Assembly: GCA_022575985.1 (NCBI GenBank)
Contig: JAKSXM010000137.1
Location: 24,074,001 to 24,138,000 of the forward strand
Origin: Anagrus nilaparvatae
Lineage: Eukaryota > Arthropoda > Insecta > Hymenoptera > Mymaridae
Direction of reading: 5' to 3'
DNA: 64,000 nt
A model generated the notes under the pieces. The model saw only the letters and a list, made by a program, of their open reading frames with translations. It was not told where the DNA came from and searched no databases. The position numbers and the translations under genes were made by a program. Shown here piece after piece: positions 50,001-62,190 of the stretch. Each line of letters opens with the position of its first letter. The stretch's first letter is position 1.

Positions 50001-53000
50001 TTATCTAACTTGGAAAATAATAATAGCTTTTTTAATGAAAAATTAAATGGACGAGTTGGCTATATCCTGGATTCTGATTTATCAAATTCGGTACCATTGA
50101 AAAGTTCAATTTTCACGAATCAAAAAGTAATTGTCAAACTTAAAACACATAGAATTTAGCCTACATGGCATCGTTTTCACTATAAGGAAACCTGCTCCAA
50201 TTGAATTTTTCAAAATCCCAGACGCTTAAATCAGTTTTATTTGGAATGATAATAAAAAATTCTAGTTAATTGGGAAAAAAAAGAAAAGAAAAATTGAATC
50301 CCAAAAGAACATATTAAAAGAAGAATAAAATAGTACATAATTATACTCTATTTCCCAAGTTACCTGTTTCTCTTTTTCATACGTACAAGTTGAAAAAAAA
50401 GCAGAATATTTGTGTAAAAATTTTTATTCATCGCAAACTGTATAAAGAACATAAAGATGTCATAATTATATTGAAGTACAGAGGTTAAATAATTATTATT
50501 CAGAAGCGAAAAATTGTCTCTAGTGTTAGGTAAAATAAAATCAAGTATGAATTTGTTGTTGTATTGTTTTGTCGGGCTTTGTTTGAAAACGCATGAAAAC
50601 TGTAACATGCAAGGCGATTCGGTCTAATGAAGCATAAAGCTTTAGCAGATATAATTGAAAGCGTTGCGTATCGATCATCATGATTGGATTAGAAAAAAAA
50701 AGAAAATTTTAATTAATTATGAATATTTGACACGTGACGGGAACTCACGTGTGCATAAAAAACGCATAAGAATTTCTTTTTCGAAAGGACAAAGTTAACG
50801 GTACACTCCAAGAAGAGAGGCTGAAGATGACCCGACCTTACGGTATTTCCCTCTCTTAATACTTTTTAATTACGCTTAATCGATTTATCTTCTCACACGA
50901 GTAACGGGATTTAGTATTAGATTAATATTGCAGAATCTAAAATCTTTGTCTTATTCCTCCATTAAATTTTATTGTGCATTCGCAATTTACGACACACCTC
51001 CGCATCTTCCTTGCCTTTTTTTAAATTAATAATCTCGAAGCCTCGCGGGATCCAGCGTTATTTTTCTGGGATATTAATTTTAAGAAAGATTATTCGCTAC
51101 CTGCTAATCAAACTACGCGAATCTTTTAGGTTTCTTTAACTTTTTTAATAAATTAGTAATGTTTGAGTGTCGCACGTTGTTAAACTAAGTACTACTTTGT
51201 ATATAAGAAATTTTACAACACGAACAACAATAAAAAGGCATATAAATAATATGAGAATTTATTGCATATACGACTAACGTGTTGACGCCCACACGTACAA
51301 ATATAACGTCGTGTCCGCCTAAAGGGAATAAAAATTTGCAAAGATGCCTTTTTCTCTTTCTCGCATTAAGAGTACGCCTACGCAACAACAACAGCAACAA
51401 ACGCATTAAAAGAATTCTCTGCTTTTTAGCTGAATTTTTTTGAGAAATCGAACAAAAGACGTAATAATTATTTGCGGGGAAGAGAAAAAATGTTTTATTA
51501 GTTATTATTATGATTTATCGCTCATTAGTCAATGCGGTTTGAAAAATTACTCTACGTATCGATAATTAGCTCGCAGTCGTTGATTATAACGAAAGAAAAA
51601 CCTGTTTCTTGTGGATTATAATAATTTATTTAAATTCGATAGAGAAAATTGCCTTTTTTATTAATAAAATACGTTTTTTAATTAATCTTTCTATTACATG
51701 GTATAAGAACATAAGATGCGAGTTTTACTATTAATGTTTAAGCTCGCACGCTCTCAAATTTATTTATATCCATATAATACACGCTTTTTTTTTTAATGTT
51801 AATTAGCTTTTTCGTATATATTAGGCCGCTCGTGAACAAGACGAGTCAATATTTGATTTTGCCATTATTAAGTGAAAAATGGTCTCCTATATTGTGTTTT
51901 TGATAAATGATCGGGAAATAACGTCCATATTCGCGTGTTAAATGTACATTTTATTTGTTTGCTTCGAAGAAAAAAAGTCTTCTCAGAAAATTAAATTTAT
52001 AATACAACTGTCTTTTCTAAAAATGATACCATTGTTCGAGGCAATAAATCAAAAATCTTTAAAAAGCATAAATCATAATAGGCAGAATTGAAAATTATTA
52101 ATTATCTTTTTAATCCTCAGCATCATATTATAAATATTTATCCTTGAGAAATAATAACCGCTTTTAATTTGAAAAATCCCTTAAAGGTAAAAAAATGATT
52201 ATCAATATGTCGTCTCGTCGATTTTTGCGTTATTACGAAAAATTCCTCGAGTAAATCAAGCATATCATATCGGACGTAATTACCTTGGAAGTACACGCAA
52301 ATGCGCCTTTTTATCCTCGTTTAAAAATCTCTTCGATTATTAAGGGACAAAATGCTCGTCGATTACTTTTTTTTTACAATTAGCATACAATAAAACTCTG
52401 CTCTTATGCTCATTATAAAATAAAGTTAAACGTTTAGCGTGACTCGAAAGTTGAACCAATTTCAGTAGTTTTATTCAACTTTTTGGTCGAATTCATGCTG
52501 CAAGAAATTACACAAGTTTTTGCTGGTTTGAAAAAATGATCGAATAGTAGTAGCCAATTAGAGAATATCCGTCGGCGAGTTCGTGTCTCTTGTCCGTCAG
52601 CATTTTCAGTATTTAAAAAAAAAAGTTGACAGCGAGGGATTAATCTTTTTACTGCTTTTTACTGCACATTATAAGCTTTCGACTAACTACTACACGCATA
52701 ATCTCTCGAAAAAACAATGTAAAACCAATTATTTTTTATTATCTTTTTACTTGTGTCAATCAATAAAGCAAGCAATAAAGAATAAAAAAATAAAAAACAT
52801 TTTTTTTTACTTGCTATAGGTGACAAATGAAAGGCGGCAGGCGGTTCCGAAAGGGGACCGAGGATTTCGAATCTTTTTAAAAACTTAAAGAAGATTGAAA
52901 AAGTTTTTCTTTATTTTTTTCGCGCTATATTTTTTAAATATTATATCCAAAGCAAAAGTTTTAATTGACTAACGTTCACCTGGAATTCGTATCGTCCTAG

Positions 53001-56000
53001 CATCAATTTTTAATTAATGAATTATTTACTATATTTTTTATCCTTTAAAATAATAGATCTGCCAAATCTAAAAGACTTATGCATGCACTGGAAAAAAATA
53101 TCGATTTTTCAATCTTCGATAAATTTCTTTCCGAGAGAATAATGTTTATCTTTTTTGCTTTTTTTACTCGACGAACTCCCGCATATTCCTACAAAGCTAT
53201 TCTTTTGGCGCTTCTTCCTTTTCATTCATATGCATTATTTACAGCTACTGAGTAAATCGTCCAATGGGCTTTCAAAAAAAAAAAAAGAAAAACAATGATC
53301 TTTTTTTTTGTAATATTTTTATACGAATGTTTAATTTGAAAAAAAAAGAGGAGCGAGTACTACAATAAAACACGTAACGTAAAACAGAATTAACAATGAA
53401 TCGACAATGGTTTTTTTATGGAAAAAAAAAAAGAAAATTTAAAGTTAAAAATAAATAGTTATTACAAAAGAGAAAGGTTCTTTTATAGGTAAAAATGATA
53501 AATTCTCTAGAGAAAGAGGGAGAAACTCTTATTATACAGTTTTTTTATTTATACACACAATCTGTGTGACACAATATAAATTCTCTTATTTTTTAACTCT
53601 TTTAATAAAAATTTTTTATCTCCAGTATATGGGTAATTCCTAAAGGGTTCTTCGGGTATTCAGATTCTTTGCCAAAAGTTGGCTCGAAGTTTTAGCAATA
53701 ATTCAAGTTAATGTCCTGAAATTACGAGGATGCGAGTTGAAAGCCATTTGTCAGAAAACTGGCACGTCATCCGAACATCAGTAAAATTGAAAATCTGCTT
53801 TGTAGGAGACTCGTCCGTATAAAAAGCACGACACGAGCTAATTTGACGTAAAGTCTTGTTATTATTTAGTTTGGTGCAAAGTATAAAAATTTATGGTACG
53901 AGTAAATTGATGTCTTTTTAGTTGATATTAGAAAATATAGGTCAGTTAATAATAACACGATTGATCTTTTTATTTCTGAAAGTCACTCGTGCTTAGTACT
54001 CTTGGATTATTACAGCGAGTAGACAATTGGTCATTTCCTTCTCTTAAACCACATCCTAATATATTATTCATTTGTCGAGGCCCCTAAAAATACACCACAA
54101 GATCGTCACATCGATGAGAAAGAAAAAAAAGTAAGATCATTATTAAAATCTTATTATACGTAATTACAGAGAACTGAGAAGGAGAGTATGGAAAAAGCAT
54201 ATTATTAGTCGCAATATTTAATTAAAATTATGTCTTTTTTTCAAAACTGTATCATTATTTTTTTCAAAATTTTATCCACGTATACATGCCAGAGGGGTCC
54301 ATCCTCTCTCTCTCCTTTAATTTCTCTTTGAAAAAAAAAAGAATACTTTTAAGCATGCACGGACCCGGCAATTTGCCAACCATATATAGACTGTCATTTT
54401 CGTTTTTAAGGTTTAACAACCTTTTAATAATATGCAAATGCATAGGACCAGGCTGTCTATGAACTTTTAGTTTTCCGAGTCAATCAAAGAATCCGGAAAT
54501 CCGTCTGTCCTTTTATGTTTTTGATGAAAAACTCATCTCGATGGGAACTTTTTTTTTATACGAACCCAAAAGTCAATTCAATTTATAAGAATCTAAAAAT
54601 TTTTATTAGTCAGGTACTTCGGCTCGTTAAGCGTAACGTACATTATAATAATAGTTTTAAAAAAAAAACTCGTCACATAATTATAATTTTTACTATCGCA
54701 ATATGTCGTCTTGTATTTTTTTTTTTATTGTATGTAATTTTGAAAAAAAGTAAGAAACCGCGAGAGAGAAAGTATAATGCAAGAAGGGGGAGGAAATAAA
54801 AATAAAAAATAAGAATAGTACAGAGAAGAAAATAATATAATAGCTTTTTTTTAAAGGAGATATGCAAGAATGATCTTGTACTGCTGATATCAGGATTTTC
54901 GAGAGCTTGCAGGACTTTTTTTCTTCCTTTTTTTCTTTAACCAAAAGATAAGATCGAGAAGATGAAGAGGAAGAGGAAGAGCAAGAGAGAACTAAATCGA
55001 GGTCAATGAAGTGACTTTTTCGTTTGAAAAATATACTCAATTTTTATTAAATTCAATCAGTTAAGACTAATTGATGGTACTCAACACTGACGAAAAATAT
55101 TTATTTTTTTTACCTTTGGGAATCTTTCGGTCTTACGCTTCTAACTCTGGCCACTTCCGATTTATGTCAAATTGCCTTCAAAAAGCCTTTCACTAACACA
55201 TTCATACTTGAATAAATTTTTTTTATTTTATTTTTTTTCTTCTTCTTTTTCATCAAACTACAATGTGCAATTTTTCTTTTCACTTGACTGGAGAAAATAA
55301 AAAAAACTTGGGCGACTCTTTTTATTATTCGTTTGACAGGTCTTTACGCCTTCAAGGTATATAAAAAAAAATCCTTTTTTTTTTTAATAGAGTGTTGGTT
55401 AAATTTACATTTTGAATGGATTATTATTTACTTTTTTTGCAGAGAAATATTTGCAGAGGCTATTTTATAATATTTTTATACAACAATAAAAAAAAAGAAA
55501 CTCTAAAGACATTGATTTCCCAAGATATTTTCAAGTATTTATTTAAGAAATATAAAAAAAGAATTTTCACCTTTTATTCTCTTTCCAGAGTATATAAAAC
55601 TTTTTACAACCACAGTAACTCCTCGTTAAACGAAAACGAGTGATCTCGCTGAATCGTCCGAGTCCAATAAAATTTTTACCAGTAACGTCAGTGGCTTAAG
55701 GAAGTTTTACTGTACAAAGATTTTTAAAAAATCATATCTTTTTAAGTAACCGATCTAAAAAAAAAAAAATGAAGGAAAAAGAAGGAAAAAAAAAGTTTAT
55801 CAAAAGTACCCCCAAGGAAAAAATGAAAGCAAGAAAAAAAAAAAGTTATATAGTATATTTTTTTTATGAAAGAAGAAGTGTCTTTTCTAGAAGAGAAAAA
55901 CTTGTTATTCATTTTCTTTTTATTCTATATTTAGATTTTTTAAAGTATTATATTTATATTCGAAAAAAAAGAAAATTGAATAAATAAGATAACTCATCTC

Positions 56001-57271
56001 GAGTTTCTTGCTTTTTTTTACTTGATCGCCAAGATTATCAAGTTCCTGTATAATAAAACAAACGAAGTTGTAAGTTTTGACATTTATAGGAACTTTTCCG
56101 AATTGAAATTATTTAATGCTTGACATCTGGCCTTTTTTTACCTGTTTTTTGACCCAATAAATTAACGAAAAAGGTAGTTTGTTTTAAAAAATTCGTTAAT
56201 TGCGTAATGTCACGGTAGAATGACTAAGTTGAAAAATATTCGTATCTCTTCTCATCATCATAAAAACACATCAAAAAATATGTCGAAAGTCGTTTACATA
56301 TTTGGTTAACCATCGAGCATATTAAATATTTATAGGCTCCTCATCTCTTCTCTTTTTTTTTATGAGTAATTAGAATATAATGAGACATAAACTTCTTCTC
56401 TCGTAACGGTGGTTTATTCAAAAAAAAATTTTTTTTCATATAATATTTACATGAAATATCGATTATGTATTCATTATGTAATTCGAATCTCGGAATTGTT
56501 AATAATAAAAAAAATATCGACATGACATGGATAAATAACAGTCTAATGATACATTTTTTTTTCTATTCACTCTTAAACGAGATCTAAAAAAAAGATGAAA
56601 AAAAATTTCCGTGTTTAGACATATCGTGTCTTTTTTTATATCGATCTTTTTTAAAAAAATTATATTACACAGAAAATGGATCAAATTTCTGTATGTTTAT
56701 ATTTATTCGAATGAAAATAAATGTAACGCGATAAGGTATAATTACGAATAGACGAATGGGAAAAAGGGACAAATGTAATGATTTGTTTTTTTTGTAATTT
56801 TCATTTCAATGATTTACCGAAATCGTACACTTTCTAAATAGCGTGACTCATCGAACTATCGATACACGTGCTTTTTTACGATAGTTTTCATTGCGAATTT
56901 GTATAGTTTAAGATTACGCTCCTTTTCAAAATAGAAAAACTACACCAACACGCGTTTCCTGTGTCTCTTAGATTTTTGAGATGTAACAGACAAATGTTTT
57001 CGAGTATTATTATAACTCGTCTTTTTTTTTTTCTTTTTTGCTTGTCAAAAAGAATATACACAAGAAGGGAATCGATTTTTCTTCTTCATAACGCAAGGGG
57101 ACTTTATATTTTTTTCGTGTGACTGGACATTCGTGCTTCTTTTTTGGCAATAAATTCATCAATAATATTATTTATTTGTTCAAATTTACTACACCGTAAA
57201 ATGTCTTTTATCGTGTATATAGAAAAGAATTTGGGAAAAAAAACCGGCTATATTTAAAAAAAAAAAAGTAC

Positions 57272-57511
57272 CCACCACTCGCGAAGATGCGCGCCTTCTC
57301 TTCAAAAGTAGCCGCTTTAAAGTTTTATAATATCTTCCTCTTCTCCGCTGGTTAAAATAACTTTTTTTTTTTAGAAAAATGATTATTTTTTTATAAATAT
57401 TTATTTTTAACACTGTTGCACCCTGTGTAACTGCACTAAAAGCACTAATTATTTTCGCACTCGATTTATCACCATTTATTTTTGTTTATCTATGATGTCA
57501 AGCAACACAGT
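57272..57511 (-). other. Candidate noncoding first exon of the monooxygenase gene
   Basis: On the minus strand, about 26 bp downstream of a TATAAAA box, the sequence resembles an insect 5' UTR (GTGCGAAAATAATTAGTGC). It ends at a possible donor GTGG/GTACTT at 57272/57271. No open frame of note. This is a weak prediction; it is offered because the coding gene has a 5' splice acceptor at 37482 that needs an upstream exon. Confidence 0.25.
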
Positions 57512-57720
57512 GTAGGAATATAACGAACTTTTTTATACTAGAGAGTGAATATTTTTACAACATCTCTGGAACGTATCGAGAAGACGCTCGAAAGAGAACT
57601 AGCACGCCGAGGCAACTTTTAAAACCGAGCAGCGCCGGGACTCGACTGCTTCCGACGATACATGAACCCTCCTATGTTACCCCACTATGATTCCCTTTCC
57701 CTTTAACCAGCGCACAAACG
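57512..57720 (-). promoter_or_regulatory. Candidate promoter with TATA box and GC-rich upstream block
   Basis: TATAAAA reads on the minus strand at 57537-57531. The 150 bp upstream (57570-57720) is markedly GC-richer than the surrounding DNA and has CpGs (CCCGGCGCTGCTCGG in minus orientation). A TTTAAAA on the plus strand near 57619 means the opposite orientation cannot be excluded. Confidence 0.3.
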
Positions 57721-59645
57721 ATTCTCAATTTTTCGCAACATTATTTTTTTTTTTTGTTATTTTACAACAACAAAAATTTCTTTACACTGAATTAAAATCA
57801 TATTTATTTGGATTTAAATGAAAAATTAAAACTCGTTTTTTGACTTTTTTCGAATGAAATTCCAAAAAAAAAAGTTAAGTAGTATTAATATATCAATATT
57901 CAAGTGCTTGAAAAAAAGTAAACGACTCCGGGAAAGAGATTATAATAGAAGATTGATAGGGAACACTTGGTTCCTCTTTAAAAAAATCATCGAAATAAAT
58001 GTTTATTTTTGTAACAGGATAAAAATACGTAGTTGATAACTGTCAGCGTCTACATAAAAATGCACTTTCTATAATCAGCGTTGAATTTTCCCAACGCAGA
58101 GTACATTTCGTGTCATTTCGCGTTATACCGAATATGACGTTTTATGATTTTAAAATATTCCCTCTCTTGAATAATTGCTCAAAGCCAAAAGCTATACGTT
58201 CAATTACCCATTTTCCCTTTAATCTTAGAAATAAACCAATGCTTTTCGAGATCCGACAGTATATCATGTCTTATTTTTCTTTCACTCGCTTATATTTAGA
58301 AGGGAATTTTACTTTACTGCAAATATACCTAGAAATATAATAAATTTGATAAAAAGTTGAAAATTCGTAAACTTGAATATTGAATCTTTTTTTCAACCAT
58401 GATTCTAAATATTCGTTCGAGTAAATATTCCTATATATGACTTGTTCATGCATGTAAACTTTCGATTCAACTTTTTCCTTTAGCTATAACTGAAAAATGG
58501 CACTATTCCAGTTATAAAATTTAGAAGAAATCTCAAAATTTTCTCTATTGTAAAGGCTAACCTTTTCTAGCAGAAAGGACGCGTTTAAAGCATGAAACGA
58601 ATGTTTGGCGAGTTTTTTTCTATTTGAATCCCTTCTCCAGTAACAGCCGGAACGAAATGACAAGACCATTTCGTAGCAATTACGTTAGTTTTTTTTGAGA
58701 GAAAATATTTACTGGACTACGAACTACAATGAATACTAAAATTCTCTTTCCTGAAATTTTACTTTGTTGCAAAGATAATTAACATCGTTTTAAATGACAA
58801 TTTAAACTAAAATAATTTTTTTTTTATGAAAAAATAAATCTGAAAAAAAAAGTTGAAATATTTTTCTAATTAAGGGTTATGAAAAAAAGAATGCATGATT
58901 AGCAAACTGTATTACGTTCGAAATTAAAGTTATATGTGTACTTGATGAAATAAGTTAATTATTATGCGAAAGCACAGAGTATATTTAACTTTAATACTAC
59001 GTAGCTTAAACATGCAGAATAAATTAAATGTCAATAATAGTTATTAAGAAAAAAAAAATTAATTATTTTTAAATATTGTTCGTTAAATTATTAATTCTTT
59101 TCTTATTCATGTGACGTGGATATTTTTGTAACTGTCGGTTAAGTAAAGGGTTTCAATAATAAATAAGAATTATTGAGTTTTACATTAAGTAACTTTAAAT
59201 TTTCCAATGAAATAATTATTTATTCAGTCATCTGAAAATTTTTACATGACAGGAGAAATATTAACTGGATTTTTATTTTTATATATATTATTTTCTTAGT
59301 CTACTGTTCTAATTATTTTATTTGCTCGTACCTACGTAACGGAAATTGATTTCAAATTGACCTATTTAAATATGTATTTTAAAAATATTTGCTGATTATG
59401 ACAAGACTAACATATTTAAAAAAAAAAACGAAAATCTGTATTTAATTTTGAAAGGTTGGTAGGAAATTTCAAAAATTGTAAACCCGGATAATTTTTGCAG
59501 ATAACACTGATTATCGATTTTTGGTTTTTATAGTCTTGCTTTAATTAAGCAAGTAATCGCACACCTCTGCTATCTGGAGAGCCAGGAGGGTGAAAAATAT
59601 ACAAGGTCTATAAAATGTACTTAAGGGGATTCTGTAGTTTTTATA

Positions 59646-60072
59646 CGCTGTAAAAAGTAACTTTCTTATACTAAAAAAAAAATTAGAACATTTTCGAAAA
59701 ATTAATAAATTTTCGAAAAAATTTGTAAATATTCGAAAAAAATCGTATATTTACTGAATTTAGTATGTTATCGAAAAATTCGAGTATTCTCGATTTTTTT
59801 TTGTGAATTCGCCAGAAAAATTGATAATTTACATTTTTTTTCCGAAAATTTACAAAAAATAGTTGTAAATTTCCGAAAAGTAGTTGTAAATTTACAATTT
59901 TTTTCGTAAAATCACAAAAAAAAATCGAGAATTCTCGAATTTTTCGATAACATACTAAATTTAGTAAATTTACGATTTTTATCGAATATTTCCAAATTTT
60001 TTTGAAAATTTACTAATTCTTCGAAAATATTCTATTTTTTTTGTTAATCTAAGAAAGTTACTTTTTACAGCG
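59646..60072. mobile_element. TA-flanked palindromic MITE, copy B
   Basis: About 427 bp, ends CGCTGTAAAAAGTAACTTTC and inverted (GTTACTTTTTACAGCG), flanked by TA. Interior strongly similar to the copy at 42776 in the same orientation, with an extra AATAAATTTTCGAAAAAATT segment near the left end. No coding capacity. Confidence 0.85.
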
Positions 60073-62166
60073 TAGGATAATTTTTTTGAAAAACAACTTA
60101 TGTTATCAGGATGAAATATATTTAAAAAAACATACTTCCAAAATATTTGTTATTAGGATCTCAAGTATTTGTAATCTTGTATTATAAATACCAATGTCAA
60201 AATGTAAGCTCCTATAAAAATAGATAAAATTTTTTTCATCAGACTCTTGAAAAAATCATTTCCCAAAGGTATTTCATACATAACCAGAAAAAAGAAATTT
60301 CCTTAAAGATCAGATCAAATTAGATTTTGCTAAATAAATTTTATTGAAAAGCAATTTTTGTATTTGACGAAGAATTTTGATTAAATATTTATTAGAATCT
60401 AGCTAAGTAAGTACCTAAGATACAATATATTCTTCTGAAAATATATTTTTCCAAGCCAGAAAAAAAAAAGAAATAATTAAGTAAAGCTTCAATTTGGTAA
60501 AAGATATTATTTCGGAAAAGTTATTTATTTTTTTGTTATTCCAGACTTCAAAGTAATTTTTTTTTTCAGGGTAAGTTATACAATTTATTTTTATAGGTAT
60601 AGTTATTTGAAAGAACCCTATAAACGTTGTATATTTATCACGTAATAAGTATAACAATAAAAACGATCGTGCTTTTGTTAAAAGCAAAAAAAAAAAAAAA
60701 AAACTAAAAAAAAAATAAAAAATTTGCTGGATCAAGATATTTTTGTACATAGTGTTAAGATTTGGAAAAAAAGTCAAAGTCTAATATCATATAAGAATAA
60801 AAAACGATTTTCTCATTGAATCGACCAGTGGAATAAGTAAGAAAAAACTTAATGGAATACATACAAGAGACTTATTTTAGCGGAGTAAGCGAGGGGTTGG
60901 AAAAGCGAAAGAAAAAAAAACAATTTTGGTTTAAGTGAAATTTTTTTATACAACGCTCTGATTTTCGTATAACATTAAAGTTGAAGAAAGTAAAGTAAAA
61001 AAAGAGTGTTATAAAAGGAACAGCTTATATCAGAATAAATGAAAAATTTTCCATCCAGGATTTTATGATATTTTTATTGCAATTAAGAAATTGAATAAAA
61101 TAATTAAACGGAATGGAAATTTTTCTTCCAGCGCGTCTTTATATACACATACGGAAATACCTATGGTTTTATAATATTTTCATTTATGCTAAAGATAATT
61201 TTGCATCTCGTTAATTCCCACAAGGCTCGGAGGATTCGTACACACGTATCTGCACATGGAGGTATTCAAGTTAATTCAGCCTCTTAAAATTTTGATTAGA
61301 AATTTCAATGGAAAATGGTGGTTTCCTCGGGGAATCAAAAGTTCATTCGAACCACTTTTACACAGCTTAGTTTTAACATGGAACCCTAATGTTCATAGGA
61401 AGGGGTACCAAAAAAAGTCATTCTCAGCAGAGGGATGGGGGTCAAAGAGGGACTTGAGGACTTTTAGGGACCATAGCATACCATACCATTTGGTCTGTTA
61501 TAAGTGAACATGTTCCATGCTCGTTGACCAAACGGTTATAAGTTTTCTTCCTGGTTTTAAAGAAAATTGTTGTACATTTTATTTTATTGAAAAACGCTTC
61601 TAGTTGCAAAAAAATTTGATCTTTAAATTTAAAAATAGTCGAAGCAAGGACTAAATAAAATTTGAAATTCGAGTGATCGAGTCGGTATAAGATTACCCCA
61701 TATAAAATACATGCATATATGTATAAAATCAAAACAACATTTCTATATAAAAGCCGCAAACACAGTTAAACCACATTGCATAAATTTCTTCTCCACGGGA
61801 GACAAGTTAAAATTGCATACACATATTATAGAGAAGAGGATTTTTTTCGTGGTTCGTTTGTACGAGATGGTTTTTACATTAAAAGTGTGTAAAATTTTGA
61901 ATATTAACATTTGAAAGGAAAATAAATATAATTGAATTTAGCAATAGTGAAACGATTTAATTGGAAATGGCAAAAAAAAATGTAACTTTTACTCCCTTTT
62001 TTTGAGTTTTTCATTGTTTTGACAGGTTCACTGCACACGTATAATACCGAATACGTTTATATACGATTTTTTAATCTTGAAGAAAAGATGTCCCCTCTTT
62101 TTCTTTTATATGACTTTGCATAAAAGAGATTTAAATAATAATTGCTTTCTATATAGAAAATGCATA

Positions 62167-62190
62167 TTATAATAATAATAATAATAATAG
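62167..62190. repeat. (AAT)n microsatellite
   Basis: About eight AAT/TAA units. Confidence 0.85.

Larger units (their letters stand above)
37482..57271 (-). other. Probable long first intron / regulatory DNA, about 20 kb
   Basis: No coding exon of a recognisable protein on either strand; the open frames are AT-rich and lack family resemblance. It contains an element at 42776-43183, (AAT)n runs near 44016 and 44193, long poly-T tracts (45370-45400), and GC-richer islands at about 39060-39170, 46560-46700 and 49280-49740 that could be enhancers. The intron reading depends on the candidate first exon near 57.3-57.5 kb; otherwise this is intergenic. Confidence 0.4.

Noticed and set aside
54693..55040. 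115-codon minus-strand frame with Ser-rich and Phe/Lys-rich stretches
   Set aside because: Composition follows poly-A/T and GAAGAG simple sequence; no family resemblance and no splice context.
60415..60777. 120-codon minus-strand frame
   Set aside because: Phe/Ile/Lys-rich translation of AT-rich DNA including a poly-A tract; no credible protein features.
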